This document shows, one piece after another, positions 1-11,300 of a stretch of 64,000 nucleotides of DNA (positions are counted from its first letter, which is position 1; the number at the start of each line of letters is the position of its first letter). Below the pieces are notes generated by a model. It had not been told where the DNA came from and did no database searches. It saw nothing but the letters and a program-made list of their open reading frames with translations. The DNA is taken from NCBI GenBank assembly GCA_016858145.1, contig JAEHOE010000062.1:310001-374000 (forward strand), in the 5' to 3' direction. Position numbers and translations under genes: made by a program. The DNA comes from Edaphochlamys debaryana. Taxonomy: Eukaryota > Chlorophyta > Chlorophyceae > Chlamydomonadales.

Positions 1-1833
1 AGGCTGAAGGCGGTGAGACTTGTTACTTTGTACTGACGATGCGCCAGTGGGTTGAAGGATGTGGCTAGTTGTACTTCTGGCGCTTGCACACGCATGTACT
101 GGTCAACGGTTGGGTTGGGTTGACTGAGTGCTGCCGTGCCAAGCAACTAACGGAACAGTCCTAAAGGATCCTGAAGTACTTGTGACCATTGCACCGAGTC
201 TCGGTGGTGACTTCGCTTGTAACACGCACCCTTCTCACCGATCATCACCCCGCTCAGAATCCAGTCCGCACCTATATCATGACGGGTCCTTCACGCCCGT
301 AGTGCTGTCCCGTGCCCCACGGACCGTGCAACATCACAGGGCAGGCACGGTACTTAGCCTGGGACCGTGCGGTGACATTGGCTAAGCTTACGGCAAGGAC
401 GAACTCCTCGACTCCCTCCTGCCTAGCCCGGAGCACACGGCAGTAACTTTGCTTGCTAGCGAATTGGCACTTGGGGTCACCATCCCTACCGCTCGCCCCC
501 TTACATACTTCATGCGTACGATTTGCCCCACAGGGAACGGGGCAGCCTTGGTGCCATCTACACGCTTTGCGCCGTAGGGCATTCCTTCTGTCACACAGAC
601 ACGACTTTCCGGCAGCCCGGCGCAAAACTCGCCTTGCTTCCCTTCAAGTAGGACACGATGGCTCCGGCAGCTCCTTAGGGAATCCCTGCTGTTCGGTGTG
701 TCCGACCGAGGCACAGTCTTCATAGGCAGGACGTAAGGACACGATGACTGAGTCAACCAGGCGCACCGTACGGTAACCTGCTGCACCCTCACGCCATGCA
801 TGCTGCCGCCATGACGCCGCCGCCTTGCCTGACACAGATTCAATCACGGCGCAAGACTTACACTTCAGGGCGCGCCCTCCTACGCGCGTAGGAGTGTGCC
901 GGCGTGCGGTCACACCGCTATCGGCCCCCCAGCCCCCACATCCTGCAGAGGGCCACAGCGCTACCCAGGGCCTTGCGCTGCTGAACCAGCCCTCGTGCGT
1001 GGCCCTCCAGCCTCCATCTTCCAATAGGCATACCCAGGGCAGGTCCAGCATGGGTCCACCCAGCCACCCAACTCTGCGCAGCCGAATGCCGCCACGGAGG
1101 TCCACACGGGTGGCCAACACGCCCACAACAAGATGCCACCCACACGCCCAAGCCACAGCAGTGCCTCCTAAGCGAGTGAAGCCCATCCCAGATAGCCATG
1201 TCAAATCAAGAAGCGGATACTAAAGCAGGCCGGGGCATGGTTGGCAGGGGCAGGATGTCACCGTCTCACACCGAGACAACGATCCCTGCATGCCAACTAC
1301 CGGCATGCATTCTACATGTATCGCATCGCATAGCAGTAACAGCACACATACGACACCGGGCGTTGTGTACGTAGTGGTTGTGGTCTTGTGGACAGTACGT
1401 CTGGCACCCGCGACGAAGCGTTGCAGCCCGCCAATTGACTCACACAACCAGACCAGACCATATAGACCAAACCGCCCACTACCAAGGCACGTACACAGCT
1501 TCCGCTGCTTCACACTCCCCCCCTCAAATGCCTACCACGCTGCGCTACGCGCGATCAAATGCACCTCGGCACGCCGCACCTCGGGTCTTTGATACCACCC
1601 AGCCAGGCCTCCTGCGCTCCGATGCTGCGCCTGAATGACACGTTCAGTATAGAATTCCAGCACATTGTTAGGATGCTTGTTTAGCCCAGTCATCTTGCCC
1701 GCCACCGGCACCTGCCATCAAACACAGATTGCCCTTGGTGCACGCCGCCCGGCCACAACCATACAGCATCAAGAGTACAGCGCCCTTCAAGTCTCCTGCA
1801 CACCTTTCGGCATACCAAACTTGCCCTGGCGCC
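1..1833. other. Intergenic, no supported gene
   Basis: No exon with a recognisable domain, sustained high GC at third codon positions, or paired splice sites was found on either strand. Open frames on the minus strand at 272-625 and 388-843 have no recognisable motif. They could be decayed mobile-element sequence, but nothing confirms that. The right end carries the probable 3' end of the patatin gene. Confidence 0.5.
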
Positions 1834-1838
1834 TTACA
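1834..1838 (-). terminator. TGTAA poly(A) signal for the patatin gene
   Basis: TGTAA on the minus strand lies about 200 nt past the patatin stop codon. TGTAA is the usual polyadenylation signal of volvocine algae, so this implies a short 3' UTR. Confidence 0.5.
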
Positions 1839-2036
1839 AACAGTAATGGTCCTCCATCAACTCTCTGGACTTGATTGGGTGGGATTGGGTAGGCGCTAAC
1901 CCACAAACCCAATAGCATCGCGGTGCACCCTTTGGACCCTGTGCCCCCACAGCCCCGCCAGTGCCTCGAAGTCCAGCACCTCAGGTGCAATAATCAGTCC
2001 CCCACAGCTGCTTCAAGGGAGCGCGCGGACTCTCGC

Positions 2037-5000
2037 TCATGCCTTGTGCTTTGTGAGCGCAGCGCCCACCGCCGCCGCACCCAGCGCCGCCGCCTCCCCC
2101 GGCGGCAGCGGCGCACCTCCCGGCGCCGCCGGCGCCTGCTCCCCTGCCGCCGCCTCCGCCGCCTCCGCCGCGGCCGCCACCGCCGCTGCGGCGTCCTTCC
2201 CCCCCACCGCCACCTCGCCGCGCCGGTCCGCCTTTGCGCCCGCCTCCGCCGCCGCTCCGGCGGCCGCCGCCGCCGCGGCCTCGGAGGCCTTCTCCGCCCG
2301 GCCCGGCTCATGCACGGGGCCGGGCGGCGGCGGCGCGAAGAGCTTGAGGTCTGTCAGCCGCACGGGTGCCGGCAGGAGGCCCGCCGCCTCCACCCACCGC
2401 ACTGCATCGCTGCGCCCCGTCTCGAGCAGCTGCAGGAGGAAGCGGTCGTCTGCGTGGGGGTGCAGCGCCGCCGCCATCATGTCCTGCAGCCTGCGTGGGG
2501 GAGGGACGCAGGTTTCGGGCGTAAACGAGGATCGGCCTTTTTGGGTAGGGCATGAAGCAAAACTGCTCCGCAGGGTTGTGCGGTGACGTGGGCGTAACGG
2601 ACGTGCTGACAGCGACCTTGGCAGCGGCTGGGCACTCTGGGCGCAGCCAGACGCCGTACACATGTAGCAGGGGTACGAGACTGTGGTGCGGCGCGGCGCG
2701 GGAAGATGCCCAGCAGATGACGTACACATGCACGACACCAGCTTACTCACGTGTACGGCCAGGGCTCGTACGCGCCGGGCGAGATGCCCAGCTCCAGGGA
2801 GCGCAGCGCGGCCTTGCGGTTGAGCACGGGCAGCTTGGCCACGTGGTGCCGCGGGAAGCACGAGACCTGGCGGTTAACGGTTGGGGAAGAGCGGTCAGCA
2901 GTAAGTCGGTTTGTGGTTGACCGTTAGCGGCGGTCAATGTCGAAGCAACGGTCAAAGTGGCGGTACGACAAGGGGTTCACGTGAGTGGGTGCCGTACTGT
3001 TCGTACCTTGAGCAGGAAGTCGTGCGGCGCGGCCGGCACTGGCAGCAGCGCCGTGACGCCCCCGTCAATGGAGCTGCGGCCGCGGAACGAGGTGGTGAAG
3101 GAGCCGTTGAAGTAGCGGGGGATGTGGCAGGAGGCCTGGGGAGGGGGAGGAGTGTTGGGGAGGGCGAGGTTGGCGCGGCTAAGGCTGAAATGAAGGCAGG
3201 GTTTGGTGCGCAGGACCCACGCACAGGTTCGATCCCCAGCCCTCCCATGCTGTACCCGGGCCCTTCACTCGTGAGGAGTGTCAGGTGCTGCGTCGCCCCG
3301 CACCAGCCTGACCCGACGTGCACGTACGGTAGGAGCAAGCAGCGGCTGCGTTTGGGGCCCCATTCCCCTCTGGCCCCGCCCCGTCCCGGCCTGCCCCCTT
3401 GCTCGCGTGTGGCTGCGGAGTCGGCCTGCCTCGGCCCGGGGCCGCGTGCGAGGGAGTTTAGGAACGGAGCCCTACTCTCGCCCGGTCTGCCCTACTCTGC
3501 CCTACTCAACCCCGCCTCCTCTGGCTTGAGCTGGTTTCGGCTTCGCTGTTTCGCTCTCTGCCCCACCCGCCCCCTCCCGGCCCAACCTTGAGGGCGGACA
3601 TGAGGTCGTCTCGGGAGGTGAAGACGGAGACGCGCTTGGTGCGGGGGCGCGGCCAGAGCCGAGTCACTCCAATCTGGGGCGTGGGACGGCAGCCCGGGGG
3701 CGTGGGATGTTGACAGATGAGGAACCTTTTGGCCTCCCCATCTTCCAAGTGGAACCACCCATAGCCTCGTATGTATCGCCGTGTAAGCCTCGTGAGCCTC
3801 CGACCGCTCCGGCCGCCCCAGAGTCACTATAGCTTGGGCCGCCACGAACCCCTGTTCCGCCACGCCCCCAGCGCTTGACAACCACTTCCCCTCCCCCCCT
3901 CCCGCCCTTGCATCTCATCCCACCGTGGCAACGCGGCTGCACCTCTCCGCGGCGTCCGGAGGCAGAGTGGCCTCCAGCTGCCCACCCACCACCTGGAGAT
4001 GGAGAGAGGGGCCGGGAGTGTACCGCAGATGTACGGCCGGGATCTCGACCGGGGCAATCGAGCACGGTATATCATTTAGCACGGTTTTCCATTATCGCAT
4101 TCCCTTTTCTCCCCGTCAGCCCCGGGAGGAACCTCCCCGGCACCCGCGCCCCCGCCCCACCTCCTCCAGCCGCTTGAAGCTGCCGTTGGTACGGCAATCG
4201 TGTACGGAAGCCAGGAAGCTGTCGTACATCTGCTTGGGCGTCAGGCCGCACGCCAGGCTGGCGGCAATGAGCGAGCCGGCGGAGGACCCAGCCAGCGGGG
4301 TCAGGCCACTGCCGCCGCCTCCGCCAGCTCCTGCCGCCGCCGCCGCTGCCGTCGTCAGGCCACGGTGCTTCCCATAGGCGGCGTCGCCGCCGCCGGTCAG
4401 GCTTCCAGGCCCACTGCCGTCGCCTCCGCCACCGATGGTGCTGCCGGGTGGTCCAGACCCGGTTCCAGAGGTCGGCGTGCTGGCCGTGCTGTGCGCGGCG
4501 TGCGGCGTGCCGCCGCCGTGCTGCGCGTGCGCTGCTCCGCACTGCGGCCCAGCGCGCCTCAGCACGCCCAGCGCCTCCAGCACCTCGGCCACCCCGATAA
4601 AGTACGGCAGCAGGAAGCCGCCGCCGCTGAAGCTGATGGCGAGGCTGGCGGGGGCGGGCAGGGGCGAGGAGGGGTAAGGACGGGAACGGGAGTGGGGTTC
4701 AGCTTAGGGTGCCCACAACCAAGCCAGGTCCTAGCGGATTGGCAGGCTTCCCTCGCAAGTATGGGCCATGGCGTTGCGCTAGGCGAACTCGCGCAGGTCC
4801 GAGGGCCTGACAGGCCTGGGCGGATACGCCCGTCGGCGGCCGTCTGCATCCAGGAGACGCAACGCCAGCCGGGCCCCGCGCGGGAGCCCGCGTACCCCGC
4901 ACGAGCTCCCGGTGTGAGGCTGTGCAATCAAGAAGCTTCGTGGCAGCTATGGAGAGGGGTCCCAGACCGCTTGTTGAGGGGGCAACGTGGCGCGGCACCC

Positions 5001-5208
5001 ACCCTCGCGCAAGGCCCGGCCCGCCTCACCGCCCCGACGCGTGCGCGTCCAGCGCCGGATGCCGCGTCGGCAGCGACACTGCGCGATGGTCCCCAAAGCT
5101 GCGACTTCCCTTCGGCGCCTCAGCAGCAGCCGCGGCAGCCGCGGCCGTGGCGGGAGATGAGAACGTGCGCCTAAACGCCGCGGGCGCGCCGAAGCATCCT
5201 GCCATCAT
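2037..5208 (-). CDS. Patatin-like phospholipase / lipid acyl hydrolase
   Basis: Predicted seven-exon gene of 505 aa: 5208-5030, 4644-4161, 3992-3924, 3673-3587, 3135-3007, 2866-2751, 2490-2037. All phases agree. The family hydrolyses fatty acyl esters of membrane or storage lipids with a Ser-Asp dyad. Visible motifs are the oxyanion loop SGGG (about residues 66-69), the nucleophile elbow GSSAG (Ser about 181), ASCHIPRYF, and the DGG motif (Asp about 297). About 70 residues of Gly/Ala/Thr-rich sequence separate the oxyanion loop from the nucleophile, more than is usual. The N-terminus (MMAGCFGAPAAFRRTFSSPA) is Arg/Ala/Ser-rich and acid-free, like an organelle transit peptide. The C-terminus is an Ala-rich tail. 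The gene is head to head with a VOC gene fragment. Lipid class and organelle cannot be told from sequence. It resembles the adiponutrin/ATGL style of patatin more than potato patatin. Confidence 0.88.
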
Positions 5209-5699
5209 GCGAGAGCCCAGGCAGCAGCGCGCGTGGGCGCAGCGTTGTAAAGAACGTGACACCTCAAGAAGAGCTTTCAGGATGTTGAAGCGGTGACGGG
5301 GCGGGGTTGTTGAGCTTGGCGTTTGATGCCACCAGGAGCTCTGTTTGTGCTCGCTAGGGCGTTTGGTAAACGGGCGGCTGTGTATGAAGCACTGGGACCT
5401 GGCCGGGCGGGGGGCGCATCGCAGCTGTCTTCCGACTCGCCAAGGCCCCTACGCTGTTCCTCTCGCCAGCGCAGCCGCGCTGAAAAGCCTGCAAACCATA
5501 CCCCAGATCGCCACAGCTTTGCCACCAGCGACACAAGGCGCAAGTCCCGACATTCCGCCTCGCGTTGCCACGCGTTGCCACGCTCATGCTTGCCTCACAG
5601 CGCTCTACTAGCAGGGTGTCGGCGTGAACGACCTGCGGTTGGCCAGCGCCCCGCCCCTTGCGTGGGCATTCCACATCCCCGAGCACCCCACCGCCCCAA
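5209..5699. promoter_or_regulatory. Divergent promoter region, left copy
   Basis: About 490 nt between the patatin start (minus) and the VOC start (plus). The segment is duplicated almost intact at 15736-16242. No TATA box is evident. A shared bidirectional promoter is inferred from geometry only. Confidence 0.5.
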
Positions 5700-6323
5700 A
5701 TGTCTGGCAAGGCTGGCACCGTCGAACACGCGGCGGCCAAGGGCGCTGATGCTGGCTCGCAGGCGGACATGCAAGCTACCTAGGCAAGCTAACGGAGGGC
5801 CCTGCCATGCTCCTCCTAGCCTGGACGTGGCTCCCCCGCCCCTCCCCGCCTGCCTCCTCCCCAGCGCCCCGCGCCTCTTCCCCTCCGTCCCCGAGGTTGG
5901 CGTGTCTGCGCCGGCAGCCGCCCCCACCACTCCCTCGGGCGGCCCCGACCCGCACTGCCTGGATCTGGGCAACGTGATCGCCCTGGAGCATGTCAACCTC
6001 GAGGTACGGCACATGCCGTGCCGTTAGTCATTAGCACACATCCGCATGTGAATGTACGGCAAAACAGCGGAAGGCTGGAAGATCCTATTTGAGCAGTGGC
6101 CACTGAAGCCGACCAGACTCCCCTGCCCTGCCAAGCCTCTCCCCTTTCCACCCCCTCTGTGTCCTCCCTCTCCCTCCCTCCCTCCCCTCCCTGTCAGGTC
6201 CCAGACCTAGAGGTGGCCCGTCTCTTCTACGCAGAGGGTCTGGGCCTAACCGCCGACCCGGGCACCACGGGGCAGCAGCGGGGGGGAGCGCACGTGGTGT
6301 GGTACAACTGCGGCCGGCAGCAG
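5700..6323 (+). pseudogene. Truncated glyoxalase/VOC gene, left copy
   Basis: Matches the first three exons of the intact VOC gene at 16243-19670. Exon 2 (5865-6003) and exon 3 (6198-6323) are nearly identical to the right copy, including DLGNVIALEHVNLE and VPDLEVARLFYAEGLGLTA. In exon 1 the frame from the ATG at 5700 reaches a TAG, and the GC splice donor used in the right copy (CAG|GCAAGC) reads CATGCAAGC here. The seven downstream exons are absent; the sequence turns into C-rich low-complexity DNA. A working enzyme cannot be made from this copy, although a short transcript from the duplicated promoter is possible. Confidence 0.82.
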
Positions 6324-7423
6324 GTGGGGGCGGGGGAGGGCACCGGGGTGGCGTGGGCTGTAGTATACAGGTGGGCAGGGTGGGCAGCAGTATGCAGGTG
6401 AGGTGAGAAGGGGAGAACAGCGAAGCGGGGAGCGTGGTTGGGCCTAGGCGCGGAGCTGGAGGGGCAGCGGCCAGGTAGGTCCTTCACTGCTCGCAAGTGC
6501 AGGGCTGCGGGTAGACCCTCGCCAGTGTTGTTAGGCTGGGATTGCGCTTTGCTGGCCTTGCTCTCCGCGTGACCTCGTCCCAGTTTCCCATTCTCCGCCC
6601 TCGCCCCTGCCTCAGCCCCCGCCCACGCCCACGCCGGCCCTGCTGCACCCGCCCCCTCGTCCCCGTCCCCCGACGCCCCCACTTCCACCTCTTCCCCCTC
6701 CCCCGCCACAGCCGCCCCAGCCGTCCCCACCACCGCCACCGCCCACCCCCTTACCCTCCCCCGCCGGCGACGCCGCCCACGCCGGCCCTGCCGCCCACGC
6801 CCGTCCCCCGACGCCCCCACCTCCGCTTCTTCCTCCTCCCCCGCCCCCGCCGCCTCCGCTACTCCCAACGCTGCCGCGCCATCCGCCTCCTCCGCAGGCC
6901 CGGTCTCTCGCTCCTCCTCCTCACACGCCCGGTCTCTCGCTCCTCCTCCTCACACGCCCGGAGGAACGGCACCGTTCCTCCAGCCCCCGCCTCCGTCACC
7001 CCCTCCCCCTCCTCCCCCGCCGCGTCTACCCCCGCCGCCTCCATGAGCGACACCAGGGCTAGGCGGCGCCCAAGGCTAGCAGAGCCGCGAGCGACTTGGC
7101 TCGCAATCATCAGCATCGCGACCCCGCCGAAGCCGCCCGCGGACATCCCGTTGTATCTCATTGCAGTATAAGACACACTAGCACTTCTCTGGGGTGGTCT
7201 ACGGGCTTGCTGTCGATTGAACGGCGGATGGCTGCTGCTGGTGTCAAATGGCTCTCTGTGAAGTTTCAAGCTTTTGCGTTTGCGAGAATGGGCGCGCTGC
7301 GCAGATGCAGGTGGTGTCGCGCGTTATGCAACTGGTGCGCGAGCGCGGAAGGTGTGAGACGGCGACGTGCCCGTACGTGCGCGCGGCATGTCCGACCGGT
7401 TGACGCGTGTTGACGGTCCCCGC

Positions 7424-7553
7424 CTCGCGCTCATGCACGTTTACCCCGAGCTGGACGAACGCGTTGCCAGCGAAGCCCTTGGCACGGCACGGTTTCTGCC
7501 CTCTGGACACGTCTGGGCTGCCGAGGCTACTACTGCTCGGCCGCTTAGGCCGT
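7424..7553 (+). repeat. Local direct repeat, unit 1
   Basis: Similar to 8111-8229. Both units share a block that reads as YPELDER...SEALGT in one frame, and both end in the same gctgccgaggctacta...ctcggccgctta stretch. The units differ by indels, so coding is doubtful. Confidence 0.7.
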
Positions 7554-8110
7554 CGTAGCGCAGGCCTGTCGTAGCTGTTGTGTTTGGAGCTGTCGTAGAC
7601 GACGTCACGCACAGTGCGTGCCTCCACAGCGAGACTGGCACAATGAGACATCAGGCATAACTGCTGGGGTGCTTTCGCTTGTTCACAGGTCGGTGGGGGG
7701 TGCGCATGTGCCGCTTCCCGGCAGCGGCCGCTGAGCGCCAACCCCCCCGTCGCCGCGCCCGTGTCCCAGCCCCGGCTCCCCCAGCGTTGAAAGAAGGTAG
7801 CCCTGGCACTGAACACCCAGGTGTCGCTGAACGTCCATGCACTGAGAGAAGTGTCCGATTGAGTCAGACGGTCTTACTTGGGGCCTTAGGCTACTGGGCG
7901 TCTTCTGTGGTTAGAGGGAGGAGGTTTTGGAGGTTGGTCGTGCTCAGCAGCAAACCCTTCGCCCAGGCGCACTTGCAAGAGGCTTCTTGGACTCATTATA
8001 TCAGGCAGCAGCACGTTGTTGCGCAGTCGGCAATGAACTGTTTAGATGCCTGCCCGGGTGGGGCACGCACTGGCAGACGCACGGACAGTTACGACAGTTC
8101 CTGCGTGTCA

Positions 8111-8229
8111 CCGCGCGCCCATGCCTTTACCCGGAGCTGGACGAACGCCTTGTAAGCGAAGCCCTTGGCACAATGCTGACTTGGACCTCTGGGCTGCCGA
8201 GGCTACTACAGCTCGGCCGCTTAGGCCGC
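8111..8229 (+). repeat. Local direct repeat, unit 2
   Basis: Second unit of the repeat at 7424-7553. It ends about 75 nt before the TATA box of the HYR gene, so it may form part of that promoter region. Confidence 0.7.
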
Positions 8230-8302
8230 TCGGCCGTCCAACCAGCCGAACCCTCCTCTGGATCTGGGCGCGTGCGTGACTCTGGTCACACCTTAATCCG
8301 CC

Positions 8303-8309
8303 TATAAAA
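8303..8309 (+). promoter_or_regulatory. TATA box of the HYR gene
   Basis: TATAAAA, followed by GG, lies 49 nt before the ATG at 8358. A start site about 30 nt downstream would give a short 5' UTR. It is the clearest core promoter element in the window. Confidence 0.75.
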
Positions 8310-8357
8310 GGTGTCGCTCCGCGCCTCCCTGCACTACTGCTGAGTAGCGCTGCGAAC

Positions 8358-11300
8358 ATGTCATCCTTCTTGCTGTCACCGAGCCGCCGCTGCGGCTGGG
8401 CGGCCCTGCTGTTGGCCCTGCTTGTGGCGCCTCTGGCCACGTGTTTGCACTTCCGCGCTGGAACCATGACCTACAGTACGCTGCCTGACGGCAAGCTTCA
8501 ATACACCATCGTGGCTGCCTGGGAGTAAGTCCGGCCGCGCGCTGCAACGTGGCGGGGTGCGGGCACGCGGACGAGCGAGCTGCACGCATCCATCCATCCT
8601 GCCGCGCGCCTGCAGTTGGCTAACCCGGCCGGCGTAAGCTGTCGGTCCAGGCCGTCGTGGCTGCATGATTGCCACGCATAGCGGCATCTTGCGGGCTCTG
8701 CGAGCACAGCTGCTGCGACTCGCAACCAACCACAATCGAGCGACGGTTTCGCTTTTCCACACTCACTCTTTGTGCCTGTCCTTCTCTGCGCCCTTGCCCT
8801 CGCAGCATTAACATCATCGGCGGCCTAGGTGGCCCGGCGCTTGATTACATCGGAACCCCCTCCTCGTGCGGCACGTACAGCTCCTCGCCCTCGGCCCCGT
8901 TCCAAGACCTAAGGGACTCAAACGGCATCACCTATAGGCTCATCGAGTAAGCGTGCATATCTTGGTGCCCCAGTTAACCTCGAATACCAGAAGTCGCTCG
9001 TGAGGCCTCACGGGGCGCGCGACGCACAACGCTTCCTGCCTGTTCCTGAGCTTCTCTCTGCCTTCATTGACTTTTGCAGAACTAAGATTACTGTTAGCAG
9101 CAAGCCATCCACCGCTTGCGAGTGGCGAGCTCTGAGTGGCAACCGCATCAGCACGCTTTCAGTCGGCGCGAACGGCCAGTGGGATCTGCGAACGTCTTAT
9201 CGCCCAAATGTCCCAGCTTCTCCCAGGGCCACGTCGCCAGCGCTCATGCAAGCTGCGGCGATTGCCGCAGCCTTCACCGCCTCCCCGCCACCCGGTTCTA
9301 CGGTGCGTGTGCTTCACTGGGTTGACATTAGTTGGCTATTGTCTTGCCTTAACCTGTCGTGGACGTGATCCTGCCGTGCAGGACCCAATCTCGGTGTTCG
9401 TCCCGGTCTCCTTTCCCTCTGACCCTGGCGCCGTCGTCTGCTCCCTGGTCCCCGGAGGTCTCGGCTCTGTTTCGGGCGAGCTCTCTGTTGCTACTGTCAC
9501 AGGAGGCTGCAGGTTGGAGCTTATGCTACTGCATATACTACCACTGGCTGCTGTTTAACTGACGTGTGCCATGGCCCTTCCTCATTGTGTGCACGTTGTG
9601 TCGGCCGGGTCCCATTGCACAGTGTCACCTGGGTGAGTAACTGGCTGCGTACAGTACTGGAGTGAATGCTGACGACAACCTGAAAGGCTGCACACGCGCG
9701 CCGGCGGTGCAACTTACTGATTCCGCGCGTGCGTTCCTGACTTGCTTCCTGAAATAGAAATAGAAATAGAAATAGCTAACGCCGGGTTACCCCTGGCGTG
9801 GGTTAAGGAAGGCGGGTTGGTTAGACCCGCCACCGTGACTTGCTTCCTGCCCCTCTTTCTTCAGGACTGGAAGTCGAGGAACCGAGTGGTCAGGAACCAC
9901 ATTCCCGTTACTCTGCGCCTCACCGCTGGCATTTCCGGCGTCTTTGTGGATCACGACTTCATGCTAGTGAGCAGCAGAGGGGCAGGGGCCATGTCGGCAG
10001 GGGCTTTGCTAGGGCCAGCCAGCATGGCTTGGATTGCCAGCAGCAGGGTAGGCGCCTGTACCGATGGTTTGGTCACTTTGTTCCTGCCTTTTCACTGCTA
10101 AACGCAGGAGCTGGTATCAGGCAATGCGCCTTCCACCACTGTCACTTTTGGCGGCTCTGCAGTGGGCCCAGGGCAGATCCTGACCTTAACCGCGGGCGAG
10201 ACCTACACGGCAAGTTCCCGCACCTGCCCACCTGCTGTTGTCTTAGCGGCCCTCCAGAGTGAGATAAAACACATCAGCACCCCTCTTACCCCTGCCTCCC
10301 TTGCGGACAACGCGCGCAGTTCGTCTTCACCTCCAGGGATGCTGATACCAGCAATACCCTCACAGCCCGCCCCGGCGTTCCCCTCCCCGATGGCGCCTCC
10401 CTGTCCGACACCTCCGGCGGCTCCCCGCTCACCACCACCCTCACCTGGACCCCCACCACCGCCCAGCAAGGCACCTCGGGCACCTTCCAGCTAGTCGTGA
10501 ATGACATCACCAACCTACAGGCCACCGCATCCTTCAACTGGCGCGTCAGGGACAGCTCCCCGCCTACTGTCACGGTTCCAAGCAGCTTCACTGCTGGCGA
10601 GAGCAACCTTCCTGGCGGAGGCAGGCTCGTGACCTTCACAGGCGTCTCCGCGGTGGACTCAATCGACGGCTCCCGGCCAACCACCTGCAGTCCTGATTCG
10701 GGCGCAGTCTTCCCGGTTGGCGTTACCACCGTCACTTGCTCCGCCACCGACTCTTCCGGCAACGCAAATTCCGCAACGTTCACTGTGACCGTCCTTCGTA
10801 AGACTGTCTGCTGCTGGGCGGTTGCACTGTACGGGGATGCGCTGTACTGGCATTTAGTACTGCTTTGCGGGCATGTTGCTTCGCCCGTTGCTCATGCGTC
10901 TACCGGGTACATGTCCCATGTCCCTCTGGGTCCCTCCCTTCCCTCCCTGCCTCCGCCCGCAGCTGACACCACCGCCCCTGCAATCACGGTTCCTGGCGAC
11001 ATCAGCGCCGAGGGCGATGCCCTCGGGGGCAAGTTCGTTTCCTTCTCGTCGAGCGCCGAGGACACCGTGGATGGGGACCTTCCCACCAACTGCATCCCAC
11101 CAAGCGGCAGTCTGTTCCCCGTGGGTATCAATACCGTGGAGTGCACTGCCGAGGACAATTCTGGCAACACGGTTTCCGGCAGCTTCACCGTGACAATTGG
11201 TGCGTGCGTTGGAGGGGTGCTACGATCTATCAATTAACTTTCTCTTGTGCGCATGCGGTGGCGTCAAGCCATGGCGGCTGGGCCATGCCGCGAGGCACTG

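Larger units (their letters stand above)
5030..6410 (+). repeat. Segmental duplication, left copy
   Basis: Direct repeat of 15558-17133. It covers patatin exon 1, the divergent promoter, and the first VOC exons with their introns. Similarity ends abruptly near 6410, in the intron after VOC exon 3. Shorter matching blocks of patatin exons 3 and 4 extend the homology further left (3587-3992 against 14885-15303). Confidence 0.9.
6411..8300. other. Intergenic, C-rich low complexity
   Basis: Replaces the missing VOC exons. 6590-7030 is C-rich on the plus strand and full of imperfect tandem repeats, including two adjacent ~29-nt units at about 6900-6959. 7424-8229 contains a diverged direct repeat (listed separately). 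No coding exon could be supported. Confidence 0.6.

Noticed and set aside
3215..3250. tRNA-like T-arm (ggttcgatccc)
   Set aside because: Matches a B box, but no stable T-stem, A box or acceptor stem surrounds it; it lies in a patatin intron.
6542..7171. Arg/Pro-rich open frame downstream of the truncated VOC copy
   Set aside because: Product of C-rich tandem repeats; no homology to the missing VOC exons.
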